A stretch of 64,000 nt of DNA. Source: Nocardiopsis sinuspersici. Lineage in GTDB: Bacteria > Actinomycetota > Actinomycetes > Streptosporangiales > Streptosporangiaceae. The position numbers and the translations under genes were made by a program. The notes beneath the pieces were generated by a model. That model saw nothing but the letters and a program-made list of their open reading frames with translations, ran no database searches and had not been told where the DNA came from. Below are positions 10,460 to 19,361 of this stretch, one piece after another; positions within the stretch are counted from its first letter, which is position 1; the number at the start of each line of letters is the position of its first letter. The stretch lies in assembly GCA_008638415.1 (NCBI GenBank), contig VWVT01000002.1, positions 1-64,000 on the forward strand, read 5' to 3'.

Positions 10460-11315
10460 CGACGAGGAGCTCGACCACCTGGAGGAGACCACAGCCGTAC
10501 TCCACGGCGAAGGCTTCACCGGACAGGTGGTGGAGGCGGACGAGACCGAGGTGACGGCCCGCACCTTCGTCAACGGCGTCGCGAGCGGCCCCGACCTCTC
10601 CTGGAACGGCCGCGGCCAGCTCGTCTCCCTGGGCAATCTCGCCACCGGAGGACTGCCCGTCGGCCCCTCCCACCACTGGGACGCCCAGGGCCGCCTGGTG
10701 TTCGAGTACGTCAACGACGTCTCCGGCAACCACCGCCTCTCCCGGCGGTGGGACGCCTCGGGCCGCCTCGTCAGCGAAGAACGCCACGAGGCCCAGTTCG
10801 GCGGGTTCGACCCCGCCACCGGGGAGAGGGTGTTCCTGCCCTGGCAAAGGATCAGGCTGGCCCCGGACATGCGGCCCCCCGAACACGGGGGCTTCCTGCC
10901 CGCGGTCGGCCTCGACGCCCTCACCGTCTCGGACGTGGAGGGGCTCGGCCGCCGGGTTCTGCTGAAGGGCACGCCCTACACCGGGGAGGCCGTCACCCGC
11001 GACCGCCGGGGCCGGGCCCAGATGCACACCTTCGTCGAGGGCGTCGAGGACGGCCCCACCCTGACCTGGGCGCCCAGCGGCAAACTCGTCATCCAGGGCA
11101 TCACCCAGCACCCCCACGGCCCCGTCGGCCCCTGGCACCAGTGGGACGAGCAAGGACGGCTCCTGCGTGAGATCGTCCACGACGCCCTGGGCAACCGCGT
11201 CATCGTCCGCGAACTCGACCGGTCCGGAAACATCACCCGCGAGGAACGCAGGCCCCCCACACGCCTGGCCCGCGACCCCGAAACCGGCGCGGAGCACCCC
11301 GCCCCCTGGCTCTGA
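10446..11315 (+). CDS. MORN-repeat immunity protein, YwqK antitoxin-like
   Basis: A 289-residue protein starting 14 bases inside the toxin gene's end, so the two are translationally coupled. It contains two copies of a MORN-like block: roughly residues 36-105 and 190-265 both read GP.L.W...G.LV, then PVGP.H.WD..GRL..E.V.D..GN, then a second RxxDxSG-like strand. Antitoxins of the YwqK family are built of such repeats and sit next to YwqJ-type deaminase toxins in Firmicutes, so the pairing supports an immunity role: cytoplasmic binding and neutralisation of the deaminase domain. No signal peptide or membrane segment is seen. The duplication may be two binding lobes or simply repeat expansion. 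The family call rests on repeat pattern and position, not on a search. Confidence 0.75.
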   Translation: MRRVDDEELDHLEETTAVLHGEGFTGQVVEADETEVTARTFVNGVASGPDLSWNGRGQLVSLGNLATGGLPVGPSHHWDAQGRLVFEYVNDVSGNHRLSRRWDASGRLVSEERHEAQFGGFDPATGERVFLPWQRIRLAPDMRPPEHGGFLPAVGLDALTVSDVEGLGRRVLLKGTPYTGEAVTRDRRGRAQMHTFVEGVEDGPTLTWAPSGKLVIQGITQHPHGPVGPWHQWDEQGRLLREIVHDALGNRVIVRELDRSGNITREERRPPTRLARDPETGAEHPAPWL

Positions 11316-11605
11316 AGGCCACCACACCCGCCGCGGCGGCCCGCGGAGCCCCCGCCCCACCTTCCGTGGAGCCCCCGCTCCGAGGGAAGCGGGCCCTTCC
11401 GCGGTTGAGGATGCGGTCGGGGGCGGGTGTCGGCGGGTGGGCGTCGGGGTCCACCGTCCGGAAGACCCCGACATGCTCCACGCCGTCTTCGCCGCGCCCT
11501 GTCCGACCACGTTCCGCCGTCTCGGCGAACTCGGTCCGGAAGCCGTCGGGCAACGCCCTGGGCCGGACCAGCCGGTGGTCCGGAGCCGGGGTCGCCGGGC
11601 CGCGT
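11316..11605. other. Intergenic region without a clear gene
   Basis: 290 bases between the immunity gene and the convergent epoxide hydrolase. A minus-strand frame across about 11390-11553 reads somewhat protein-like (VEHVGVFRTVDPDAHPP) but has no convincing start signal and I do not recognise it; it may be a decayed gene fragment. No clean terminator hairpin with a T-run was found. Confidence 0.4.
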
Positions 11606-12778
11606 TCACCGATGGGCGGCCAGCACCGCCGCGAGGCCCTCTTGCAGGTCCTTGACGAAATACTCGGGAACCTCCAGCGACGGGAAGTGCCCCCCGGTTT
11701 CGGGCGCCCTCCACCGGACGATGTGCCGGTACCGCTCCCGCGCCCAGGGGCGCGGGTACTTCTCGATGTCGCGGGGATAGGTACTGATCGCCGACGGGAC
11801 GTCGACCCGGAGTCCGGGGTCCAGCGAGTTGTGGCTTTCGTAGTAGATGCGGGCCGACGACGCGCCGGTCCGCGTCAGCCAGTACAGGGTGACGTTGTCG
11901 AGAACGCGGTCTCTGGAAATCGTCTCGAACGGGCTGTCCTCGGTGTCCGACCACTCGGCGAACTTGTCGAGGATCCAGGCAAGGAGCCCGACCGGTGAGT
12001 CGACGAGCGAGTAGCCGATGGTCTGCGGCCGGGTCGCCTGCTGTTTCGCGTACGCCGCGCGGTTGTGCCAGAAATCGCGGGTTTCCTCGGCCCACTCGCG
12101 CTCGACCGCCGTCAGCCCGTCCGTCGTCAGTCCGGGCGAGGCATGCGCGACCGTTGTGTGGATGCCGAGAACGTGTGCCGGGAACCTGCCGCCGAGGACC
12201 GTGGTGGTATTACTTCCCCAGTCGCCGCCGTGGGCTAGGAACTTGCTGTATCCGAGCCTTCCCATGAGTTCGACCCATGCGGCCGCGATCTTTTCGATTC
12301 CCCACCCGGTGGTGGCCGGCTTGTCGCTGAAACCGAAGCCTGGAAGCGACGGGACCACCACGTGGAACGCCGGCGCATCCGCGTCTTTCGGATCCGCCAG
12401 CTCGTCCACCACATCGACGAACTCGGCGATGCTGCCCGGCCAGCCGTGCGTCAAGATCAGCGGAGTGGCGTCGGCGCGCGGGGATCGGCGGTGCAGGAAG
12501 TGGATTCCCAGGTCGTCGATGGTCGTGCGGAACTGGCCGATCCGGTTGAGGCGCTCTTCGAACGACCGCCAGTCGTACCCGGTGCGCCAGTAGTCCACGA
12601 CATCGGCGAGGTCGGCGAGGGGAACGCCCTGTTCCCATCGGCGGGAATCGGGCGCGGGGCGATAGACCGTCTCGGCCTCGGGCAGCCGTGCCGCGGCCAG
12701 TCGCGCGCGCAGATCGTCGAGGTCGGCGTCGGTTGCGTGGGCTTCGAACGCTTGCACGTCGCTGGTTGGACCGGACAT
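11606..12778 (-). CDS. Epoxide hydrolase (EHN-type alpha/beta hydrolase)
   Basis: A 390-residue alpha/beta-hydrolase of the microsomal-type epoxide hydrolase family. The N-terminal ~110 residues form the EHN lid (LRARLAAARLPE near residue 24; WRTGYDWRSFEERLN near 64). HGWPGS at 111-116 is the oxyanion-hole motif. The nucleophile elbow GGDWGS carries the expected Asp at about 186, and the general-base His is in ETGGHFPSLEVPE at about 364. The expected reaction is opening of an epoxide to a diol through an ester intermediate in the cytoplasm; substrate unknown, detoxification or secondary metabolism are both possible. The start is supported by AGGAGGT seven bases or so upstream. It is divergent from a CGNR-family regulator with a shared operator-like repeat, so co-regulation is likely. 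Confidence 0.9.
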   Translation of the reverse strand: MSGPTSDVQAFEAHATDADLDDLRARLAAARLPEAETVYRPAPDSRRWEQGVPLADLADVVDYWRTGYDWRSFEERLNRIGQFRTTIDDLGIHFLHRRSPRADATPLILTHGWPGSIAEFVDVVDELADPKDADAPAFHVVVPSLPGFGFSDKPATTGWGIEKIAAAWVELMGRLGYSKFLAHGGDWGSNTTTVLGGRFPAHVLGIHTTVAHASPGLTTDGLTAVEREWAEETRDFWHNRAAYAKQQATRPQTIGYSLVDSPVGLLAWILDKFAEWSDTEDSPFETISRDRVLDNVTLYWLTRTGASSARIYYESHNSLDPGLRVDVPSAISTYPRDIEKYPRPWARERYRHIVRWRAPETGGHFPSLEVPEYFVKDLQEGLAAVLAAHR

Positions 12779-12819
12779 GGGACCTCCTGGCCGTCGTGGA
12801 ACCGGTCACGATCTACCGA

Positions 12820-12880
12820 GAACCTTCTTAGACGGTTCTAGCAGGCCTCCGCTCCAAAGTGCAACCTGCTAAGGTGGTTC
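12820..12880. promoter_or_regulatory. Inverted repeat in divergent promoter region (operator candidate)
   Basis: GAACCTTCTTAG at 12820-12831 and CTAAGGTGGTTC at 12869-12880 match as an inverted repeat in 10 of 12 positions. Between them TAGCAGG (12839-12845) and CCTGCTA (12865-12871) form a second perfect inverted repeat. The right arm overlaps the AAGGTGG ribosome binding site of the regulator gene. The arrangement suits autoregulation and control of the divergent epoxide hydrolase, but binding is inferred. Confidence 0.5.
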
Positions 12881-12881
12881 C

Positions 12882-13457
12882 ATGCCTGCCGAGTTCCCTG
12901 ACTTCCGCCTCGGCAACGTGCTCGCGACCAGCTTCACGGCGACCCTGACGGAGCGGCGCGGCAACGCCGTGGAGCGCATCCCCACGCCGCACCGACTCGT
13001 CGACTGGCTGGCGGTGAACGGCCTCGCCGTGGACTCCTGCACCACCGCCCAGCTCGACCTCGCCCGGGAGCTGAGGGAGTCGATCCACGCCGCCGCGACA
13101 GCGGCCGCGTCGCAGCAGGCTCTCCCCGCCCCCGCCGTCCACGTCATCAACGACCGCAGCGCCCAGGGCCGGGCCGCGGCGGTCCTGACGCCCGGGGGTG
13201 AGCGGCGATGGCGGCTCAGCTCGGCTTCCCGCGTGGAGGACGCCCTCAGCGTGATCGCCGCCGACGCGATCAGCGTCATCGCGGGCGAACGAGACGGAAG
13301 ACTGGCCTTGTGCGCGTCACCGACCTGCCAGGCCGCGTTCTTCGACACCAGCCAGAGCCGCACCCGCAGATGGTGTGACATGAACACGTGCGGGAATCGG
13401 CAGAAGAAAGCGCGCCTCAAGGCCAACCAGCACAAAAAACCCAGATCAGCGGAGTGA
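12882..13457 (+). CDS. CGNR zinc-finger transcriptional regulator with ABATE domain
   Basis: 191 residues. The N-terminal two thirds (from about residue 10, LGNVLATSFTATLTERRGNAVERI, to about 140) match the ABATE ligand-binding-like domain; the C-terminal region has C.SPTCQ.AFFD.S...RRWCDM.TCGNR, the zinc finger that names the CGNR family and presumably contacts DNA. The start is set by AAGGTGG four bases upstream. The basic tail (KKARLKANQHKKPR) would help DNA binding. Members are stress-responsive regulators in actinomycetes, usually next to the gene they control; here that is the divergent epoxide hydrolase. Effector unknown. Confidence 0.88.
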   Translation: MPAEFPDFRLGNVLATSFTATLTERRGNAVERIPTPHRLVDWLAVNGLAVDSCTTAQLDLARELRESIHAAATAAASQQALPAPAVHVINDRSAQGRAAAVLTPGGERRWRLSSASRVEDALSVIAADAISVIAGERDGRLALCASPTCQAAFFDTSQSRTRRWCDMNTCGNRQKKARLKANQHKKPRSAE

Positions 13458-13871
13458 TCGTTACCCGGGCAAGCACGTGGTGCGGGCCGTGACCGACGCG
13501 GTCACCAGCGGCGTCCCGACGGCGATGAACCGGGAAACGACGCGAACCGGTCACCGGACGCTCATGGAACGTACACGGGAAACCGAGTACGCTACCGCAG
13601 TCGGCCCTCCTACCCGAGGCCCCGCCCGCACAGACAGCGGCTCCTCCCACGGCGACGGCCGCGGTCCCGTCCAGCGCGGAAGGGATCCGACGGGACGGCT
13701 GTGAGCGGGCCCCGGAAACGGCGCGCCGCGGTGAGGCCGGCGCAGGAACGGGGCTTTCCCCGTGCCCCTCCCCCACACGACCTCCGCGCGGGAGGACGTA
13801 TCCCCGCCCGGGTCGCCCCACCGGACGCGAAGCACCCCGAGGACCCCCGGACAGTCTGGAGCACACAGCAG
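13458..13871. other. 414-base region between CGNR gene and mycosin-like gene
   Basis: No convincing gene. The mycosin-like frame stays open upstream to a GTG at 13701, but the 57 residues gained are low-complexity and precede the signal peptide, so I treat them as untranslated leader. Several GGAAC/GGGAAAC elements around 13540-13590 could belong to an ECF-type promoter, but no -10 partner is clear enough to call. Confidence 0.35.
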
Positions 13872-15107
13872 GTGACCGCACACACCGATCCGGGGACGGC
13901 CCGGTCCCGGCGCCGCCGCACCGCCGCCGCGGCGCTGGCCCTGGGACTCCTCGCACCCCTCCCGGCGGCTCCGGCGGCGGCCGAGACGCCCCGGGACCCC
14001 GTCTCACTCACGCAGGTCCACCCCTTCAAGGGCGACAGCCAGCCGTGTGCGGCCGCCGGCGGGGACGTCGTGGAGCAGACCCCCTGGACCCACCACTTCC
14101 TCGGCCTGTCGCGGGCCCACGAGCTGAGCACCGGCGAGGGGGCGGGCGTGGCGCTGCTGGTCCCGGAGGTGGACGGCGGCGTCCCCGCGCTGGCCGGCGC
14201 CGTGGAGGGCGGGCGGTCCACCGACTGCCTCGGGTTCGGCACGTCGCTGGCCGGCGTGGTCGCCGCCCGCCGGGTGGAGGGCAGCGGCCTGCTCGGGGTG
14301 GCGCCGGGCGCGTCGGTGACGGCCGTGGCGACGGGGGATCCCCGGACCGGCATGGCCACCTCGCAGGAGGTCGCCGCCGGGATCGAGAGCGCGGTGGACT
14401 CCGGGGCCCGCGTGGTCCTGGTGGGCACGGGCTCGTGGGAGGGGTCCGCGGCCCTGGAGTCCGCGGTGGCCGCCGCCGAGGAGGCCGACGCGCTGGTCGT
14501 GGCCCCGGCGACGGTCCCCACGTCGCGGGGGCCGATGCCGGGCCACCCCGCCCAGCACGCGGCGGTGCTGAGCGTGGCCGCGCACGACGTGGAGGGCGTG
14601 CCCGTGGCCCGGGGACCGCTGGTCCTGCCCAGCGGCGACCTGGCCCGCGTGGACCTGACCGCGCCGGGAGACCGGGTGGTGGGGACCGGCCCGGGCGGCG
14701 GCCACGTGGCCACCGCGGGCGACGGCGTGGCCGCGGCGTTCGTGGCGGGGGCCGCGGCCCTGCTCATGGCGCGGGAGCCGGACCTGGGCGCCGAGCAGGT
14801 GCGCGAGCGGCTGGCCACCACGGCCTACGCCTCCCCGAGGGGGGACGCGGACCCGCTGTCGGGGCACGGCCGGGTCGACCCGCTGGCGGCGTTGGCCGTC
14901 ACCCCGGGCGGCGCCCCCGCCGGGGTGGCGGGCGAGGGGTTCGTCCCCGGCCCCTCCCCCGAGGGTTCGGTGGACGCGCCGCCCACGGCGGCCGTCGTGT
15001 CCGCCGCGCTCCTGCTCATCGTGCTGTGCGGCCTGGGCGGGGCGGTGATCAAGCGCGGACGCGCACGCGGCTGGCGTCCGGCCGCCCCCGGCGAACCGGT
15101 GCGCTGA
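13872..15107 (+). CDS. Mycosin-like (MycP) protein, subtilase fold with lost catalytic triad
   Basis: 411 residues from the GTG at 13872, chosen because it places a signal peptide (RSRRRR then a hydrophobic stretch to AAPAAAETP) at the N-terminus. The following DVVEQTPWTHHFLGLSRAHELSTGEG segment is the mycosin entry region, and a C-terminal membrane helix (about 376-398, TAAVVSAALLLIVLCGLGG) anchors it, as in MycP. The catalytic motifs are all altered: the DTG strand reads VALLVPEVDGG, the GHGT His motif reads GFGT (residue 122), and the GTS Ser motif reads GDG (about 295). I therefore predict a protease-dead structural homologue. In mycobacteria MycP also stabilises the ESX membrane complex independently of proteolysis, which could be its remaining role. 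It faces convergently onto eccC. Confidence 0.85.
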   Translation: MTAHTDPGTARSRRRRTAAAALALGLLAPLPAAPAAAETPRDPVSLTQVHPFKGDSQPCAAAGGDVVEQTPWTHHFLGLSRAHELSTGEGAGVALLVPEVDGGVPALAGAVEGGRSTDCLGFGTSLAGVVAARRVEGSGLLGVAPGASVTAVATGDPRTGMATSQEVAAGIESAVDSGARVVLVGTGSWEGSAALESAVAAAEEADALVVAPATVPTSRGPMPGHPAQHAAVLSVAAHDVEGVPVARGPLVLPSGDLARVDLTAPGDRVVGTGPGGGHVATAGDGVAAAFVAGAAALLMAREPDLGAEQVRERLATTAYASPRGDADPLSGHGRVDPLAALAVTPGGAPAGVAGEGFVPGPSPEGSVDAPPTAAVVSAALLLIVLCGLGGAVIKRGRARGWRPAAPGEPVR

Positions 15108-15110
15108 CGC

Positions 15111-15162
15111 GCGGAAGGGGCCCGGTGCGCACCACACGGTGTGCCCCGGGCCCCTTTCCGCG
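15111..15162. terminator. Bidirectional hairpin between mycosin-like gene and eccC
   Basis: Long hairpin with arms GCGGAAGGGGCCCGG and CCGGGCCCCTTTCCGC (one bulged T) and a second small stem (GCGCACCACACGGTGTGC) in its loop. It lies between two convergent genes and would terminate both transcripts. Confidence 0.7.
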
Positions 15163-15175
15163 TCCCGCGCGGGGC

Positions 15176-18100
15176 TCAGTCCTCGGCGCCCTCGGCGATG
15201 GCCAGCTGCACCTCCACCGGATCGCGGCGTGAGATCCACAGGGCGCGGCCCGGAGGCATCGTCCGCGCCCGGATGTTGCCGAACAGCATGCCCTCGGAGG
15301 GCGGGGCGGACAGCATGATGCTGGGCGTGTTGGAGTCGATGAGCGACCGGATGACGGGGTCGGAGGAGGCCCGGCTGAAACCGCCCGCGGCGTGCACGAG
15401 CACCACGTGCATGCCGATCTCCGCGCCCTGGCTGAGCATCGGCAGGAGCGGGGCCAGCGGGTTGGGCCCGCTGCCGGAGACCATCTCGAAGTCGTCGATG
15501 ACGATGAACAGCTCGGGGCCGGTCCACCAGTCGCGTTTGCGGATGCGGTCGGGGGTGATGTCGGGTCCGGGCAGGCGCGCCTTCATGGCCTGCGCGGCCG
15601 CGGCCATCATCTCCTTGACGTTCTCGCCCGACACCGCGTAGCCCAGTTGCATCTCCTTGGGCACGGCGTCGTAGAGCTGGCGGCGCTGGTCGGCGAGGAC
15701 GACCCGGCCGGTGGTCGGACCGTAGTGGCTGCGGATCGCGTTGGTGATGTGGCGCAGCAGGGTCGTCTTGCCGGTCTCGGTGTCGCCGACCACGAGCAGG
15801 TGCGGTGTGACGCCGAAGTCGTGCCAGAACGGCTGCATCCGACGGCTCTCCAGACCCAGGGGCACCTTCAGGCCGCCCGCCTTGGTGAGCTTGGAGCCGG
15901 GCAGCTCGTTGGCGCGCAGCAGCGGGGGCAGGGTGCGCACCGGCGGGGCGGGCGGTCCGGTCCAGGCCGCGCGCACGCGGTCGACGAGCTCGGTCATGCC
16001 CGCGGACAGCGAGACCGAGTCGGCGTTGCCGTCGGCGCGGGGCAGGCCGGTGAGGAGGTGGTGCTTGGTGTCGGTGATGCCGCGTCCGGGCACGCGGGGC
16101 ACGGTCTGCGCCGCGCGCATGTGGACCATGGAGTCGACGGGGTCGCCCATCCTCAGTTCGAAGCGGGTGCCCATCAGGTCTCGGATACCGGTGTGGAAAT
16201 CGGCCCAGCGCGGGGAGGCGACCACGATGTGCAGCCCGTAGTTGAGGCCGCGCTGCACGAGTTGGACGATGGGCCCGACCAGGTCCGCGTAGTCCTGGCG
16301 GATGGTGCCCCAGCCGTCGATGACGAAGAAGACGTCGCCGTAGGGCTCGTCGGCGAACTCCCCGGCGGCGCGGCGCCTGCGGTAGGTGCCCATGGAGTCG
16401 ATGCCGTGCTCGGCGAAGAACGTCTCGCGCCGGGTGAGCAGCTCGTTCATCTCCATGACGGTGCGGGTGATGCGCCGCTCGTCGGTGCGCGTGACGACGC
16501 TGCCCACGTGCGGCAGGTCCTTGAGCGAGGTCAGCACGCCGCCGCCGCAGTCGATCCCGTAGAACTGGACCTGTGCGGGGGTGTTGCACACCGCCAGGGT
16601 GAGGATGAGCGTGGCCAGCATGGTGCTCTTGCCGCTCTGGGGACCGCCGGCGACGCCGACGTGCCCGCCGGCCCCGGCCAGGTCGGCGACCAGCGGCAGG
16701 CGCCTGTGCTCGAAGGGACGGTCGATGATCCCCAGCGGCACGCGCAGGGTGGTCCCCTTGCCCTGCCAGGCCAGACCGCCCGCGGGCAGGCGGGTGCCGA
16801 CCATGGCGAGCAGCCCGTCCACGAGCGGCGGCACCTCCAGCGGGGGCAGCCACACCTCGCGGGCCGCCGGGCCGAGGCCGTCCATCCGCGCCAGCGCCGT
16901 CGCGAGGAGGGACTCGCCGCTCTCCTCCTCCTGGGCCTCGGGCTGCTCGGGTTCGGGGGCGTTCGCGGCCACGGGGGTGTCGGTGAAGAGCACCACCTCG
17001 CCGCCGACCGTGTTCCTGCGGGCGGCACGGCGCTTGACGCGGTAGGGACCGGAGACGTAGGCGGCCTTGAAGCGGGTGAGGGTCTCGGTGTCGGTCTTGA
17101 GGTAGCCGTTGCCCGGGGAGGAGGGGAGCTGGTGGGCGTCGGGGACGCCGAGCACGCCGCGGCTCTCGATGGCGGAGAAGGTGCGCAGCGCGATCCGGTA
17201 GGACAGGTGGCCCTCCAGCTGGTGCATGCGGCCCTCGTCCAGGCGCTGGGAGGCCAGCAGGAGGTGGACGCCGAGGCTGCGGCCCAGACGCCCGATCATC
17301 ACGAACAGGTCCATGAAGTCGCGGTGGGCGGCGAGCAGCTCGCTGAACTCGTCGACGACCACGAACAGCGTGGGCATCGGCTCCATGTCCGGGTTGGTCT
17401 CGCGGGCCCTCTCGTACTCCAGGGCCGAACTGAAGTTGCCCGCGGCCCGCAACTGTTCCTGGCGGCGGACCAGCTCGCCGTGCAGGGCGTCCTGCATGCG
17501 GTCCACCAGGATGGCCTCGTCCGCCAGGTTGGTGATGAGAGCGGAGGTGTGCCGCAGCTTGTCGAGGCCGATGAAGGTGGCGCCGCCCTTGAAGTCGACG
17601 AGCACGAAGTTGAGGGTCTCGGAGGAGTGGGTCAGGGCCAGGCCGAGCACCAGGGTGCGCAGCAGTTCGCTCTTGCCCGAGCCGGTGGCGCCGATGAGCA
17701 TGCCGTGCGGGCCCATGCCGCCCAGCGCCGATTCCTTGAGGTCCAGCTCCAGCGGCGCTCCGTCAGCGTTCATGCCGATGGGCACGCGCAACCGGTCCTT
17801 CTCGTGCAGCTCGCTCCACATGCGCTCGGAGTCGTGCCGGTGCAGGTCGGGGATGCCCAGGAGCGTGGTCAGCTCGAAGTCGGTGGTGAGCGGCTCGGTG
17901 ACCTCGGCGACCATGCCGATCCGGTAGGGCGAGAGCAGGCGGGCCAGGGAGGTGGCGCGGGGCAGGCTCAGGGAGTCGGGCCGGCCCAGCACCTCCTCGG
18001 TGTCGCGGCCGCTGTGGTCGCGCGAGAGCATCACCAGGCGCTCGGACTCCACCCGCAGGGCCAGGGTGTAGGGGTCGTCCTCGGGGGGCATCGGGTCGGC

Positions 18101-19144
18101 GACGTCGATGACGACGGCGTTGCGGTAGCCCCCGCCCAGCATGCGCGACCCGGGGGGGACGCGCCCGCCGTCCACGACGATGACGGTGAAGGGCTCCTCG
18201 CGGCTGGGGGCGGCGGCGGGGTCGAAGCGGGGGCGGTCGGCCAGGTCCGCGACGAGCTGTTCGAGCTCCATCGCGTCCGTGCACAGCAGCCGTGCCTGGC
18301 CCGCGCCGTCGCGTGCGGTGGGGTGCTGGCTGTGGGGCAGCCACTTGGCCCACGACCACAGGGGCAGGGACTCGGCGGAGGCGCACACGGCGACGCGCAG
18401 CTCGTCGTGGGCGTGGAAGACGGTGAGCTGGCCGAGGAGGGCGCGGACGAGGCCGCGGCCGGCGTCCAGGTCGCCGCGCATGGTGATGCGGGAGTATCCG
18501 CGCAGGTAGATCTGGACCGGCTGGTCCTCGACGGTTCCGTAGGCGCGGATGAAGCGGCGCAGCGCGTGGGCGCTGAGGGGTTCGAGGTCCTCCACCGGCT
18601 TGGAGGAGACCGGGGAGATGGCCATGGACAGTGCCTGCTCGCCCACGGCCATGCGCGCCTCGGCGAAGTCGTCGTCCGTGCCCCGCCGCTCCCACAGCCG
18701 GGAGGTGCGCACGATCGACCACAGGGCGTCCGGGTGGGGCGCCCGCCACAGCATCGCGTCGCGCTGCTCGGTGACCACTCCCCGCAGGCGGGTGCGCATC
18801 TGCTTGAGGTAGCGCAGGTAGTCGCGGCGGTCGTCGTTGAGCTGGCGGCGGCGTTCCAGCATGGTGCGCAGGTACTGGCCGCCGAGCATGACCACGGCGC
18901 CCACGAGCATCATCCCGCCCGCCAGGTAGGGCATGACGGAGCTGCCGCCCCCTCCCGTCGCTCCGGGACGGATGAACAGCAGGACCATCGCCATCGAGGT
19001 CATGGCCATCGGCAGGTAGGTGAACACCGCCGAAACGTTGGCCTGCGCCTCGGGCAGCTCCGGGGGCTCCTGGAGGCTGACCTCGCCTGAGGGCAGGTCC
19101 GGCCCGGGACGCCGTGGAGGACGGCGGACGAGGATCGTACTCAC
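15176..19144 (-). CDS. eccC: Type VII secretion ATPase EccC (fused EccCa/EccCb)
   Basis: 1322 residues from the GTG at 19144, preceded by AAGGGAGGA; the frame extends further upstream but without a ribosome site. Two membrane helices (about 39-58 and 73-92) are followed by a cytoplasmic stalk and three FtsK/SpoIIIE-type ATPase domains. Walker A motifs are GATGSGKS (about 485), GGPQSGKS (about 833) and GDTETGKT (about 1120). Walker B is intact in domain 1 (VVVDEF, about 595) but lacks the Glu in domain 2 (FVIDGW) and domain 3 (VIDDFE), in line with known EccC proteins where domain 1 does the work and the others bind substrate. It is the motor of the ESX membrane complex and recognises the C-terminal signal of WXG100 partners. 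Divergent from eccD, convergent with the mycosin-like gene. Confidence 0.95.
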   Translation of the reverse strand: MSTILVRRPPRRPGPDLPSGEVSLQEPPELPEAQANVSAVFTYLPMAMTSMAMVLLFIRPGATGGGGSSVMPYLAGGMMLVGAVVMLGGQYLRTMLERRRQLNDDRRDYLRYLKQMRTRLRGVVTEQRDAMLWRAPHPDALWSIVRTSRLWERRGTDDDFAEARMAVGEQALSMAISPVSSKPVEDLEPLSAHALRRFIRAYGTVEDQPVQIYLRGYSRITMRGDLDAGRGLVRALLGQLTVFHAHDELRVAVCASAESLPLWSWAKWLPHSQHPTARDGAGQARLLCTDAMELEQLVADLADRPRFDPAAAPSREEPFTVIVVDGGRVPPGSRMLGGGYRNAVVIDVADPMPPEDDPYTLALRVESERLVMLSRDHSGRDTEEVLGRPDSLSLPRATSLARLLSPYRIGMVAEVTEPLTTDFELTTLLGIPDLHRHDSERMWSELHEKDRLRVPIGMNADGAPLELDLKESALGGMGPHGMLIGATGSGKSELLRTLVLGLALTHSSETLNFVLVDFKGGATFIGLDKLRHTSALITNLADEAILVDRMQDALHGELVRRQEQLRAAGNFSSALEYERARETNPDMEPMPTLFVVVDEFSELLAAHRDFMDLFVMIGRLGRSLGVHLLLASQRLDEGRMHQLEGHLSYRIALRTFSAIESRGVLGVPDAHQLPSSPGNGYLKTDTETLTRFKAAYVSGPYRVKRRAARRNTVGGEVVLFTDTPVAANAPEPEQPEAQEEESGESLLATALARMDGLGPAAREVWLPPLEVPPLVDGLLAMVGTRLPAGGLAWQGKGTTLRVPLGIIDRPFEHRRLPLVADLAGAGGHVGVAGGPQSGKSTMLATLILTLAVCNTPAQVQFYGIDCGGGVLTSLKDLPHVGSVVTRTDERRITRTVMEMNELLTRRETFFAEHGIDSMGTYRRRRAAGEFADEPYGDVFFVIDGWGTIRQDYADLVGPIVQLVQRGLNYGLHIVVASPRWADFHTGIRDLMGTRFELRMGDPVDSMVHMRAAQTVPRVPGRGITDTKHHLLTGLPRADGNADSVSLSAGMTELVDRVRAAWTGPPAPPVRTLPPLLRANELPGSKLTKAGGLKVPLGLESRRMQPFWHDFGVTPHLLVVGDTETGKTTLLRHITNAIRSHYGPTTGRVVLADQRRQLYDAVPKEMQLGYAVSGENVKEMMAAAAQAMKARLPGPDITPDRIRKRDWWTGPELFIVIDDFEMVSGSGPNPLAPLLPMLSQGAEIGMHVVLVHAAGGFSRASSDPVIRSLIDSNTPSIMLSAPPSEGMLFGNIRARTMPPGRALWISRRDPVEVQLAIAEGAED

Positions 19145-19361
19145 GGGGCGGGGTCCTCCCTTGCAGGTAACAACGGGGAGCGGTCCGGAACCGGGACCGT
19201 AACCGGTATCCAGACCCGGACGCCGGAAGCAGAACACTACTATTGCCAATCAAAGTGACAGACATCAAAATTTAAAACAACACACCTCCAAAATGGGCCG
19301 TCGGAGTGTTACCGTCACTTCCGCTCCTGTCACGACCCCGCCTCATGATGGGCCCCACCGG
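19145..19361. promoter_or_regulatory. Divergent promoter region of eccC and eccD
   Basis: 217 bases with an unusually AT-rich core (19236-19295) in an otherwise GC-rich locus. On the plus strand TTGCCA (19243-19248) is followed 18 bases later by AAAATT; on the minus strand TTGATG lies 18 bases before AATAGT. Both are weak matches to sigma-70-type boxes, so the region is called as promoter-bearing without fixing start points. Confidence 0.4.

Noticed and set aside
13701..13871. Upstream GTG start for the mycosin-like gene
   Set aside because: It would put 57 low-complexity residues ahead of a clear signal peptide.
15392..19090. 1232-codon plus-strand open frame opposite eccC
   Set aside because: It mirrors eccC codon periodicity, is His/Gly/Val-rich without domains, and has no ribosome site. 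Long antisense frames are common in high-GC DNA.
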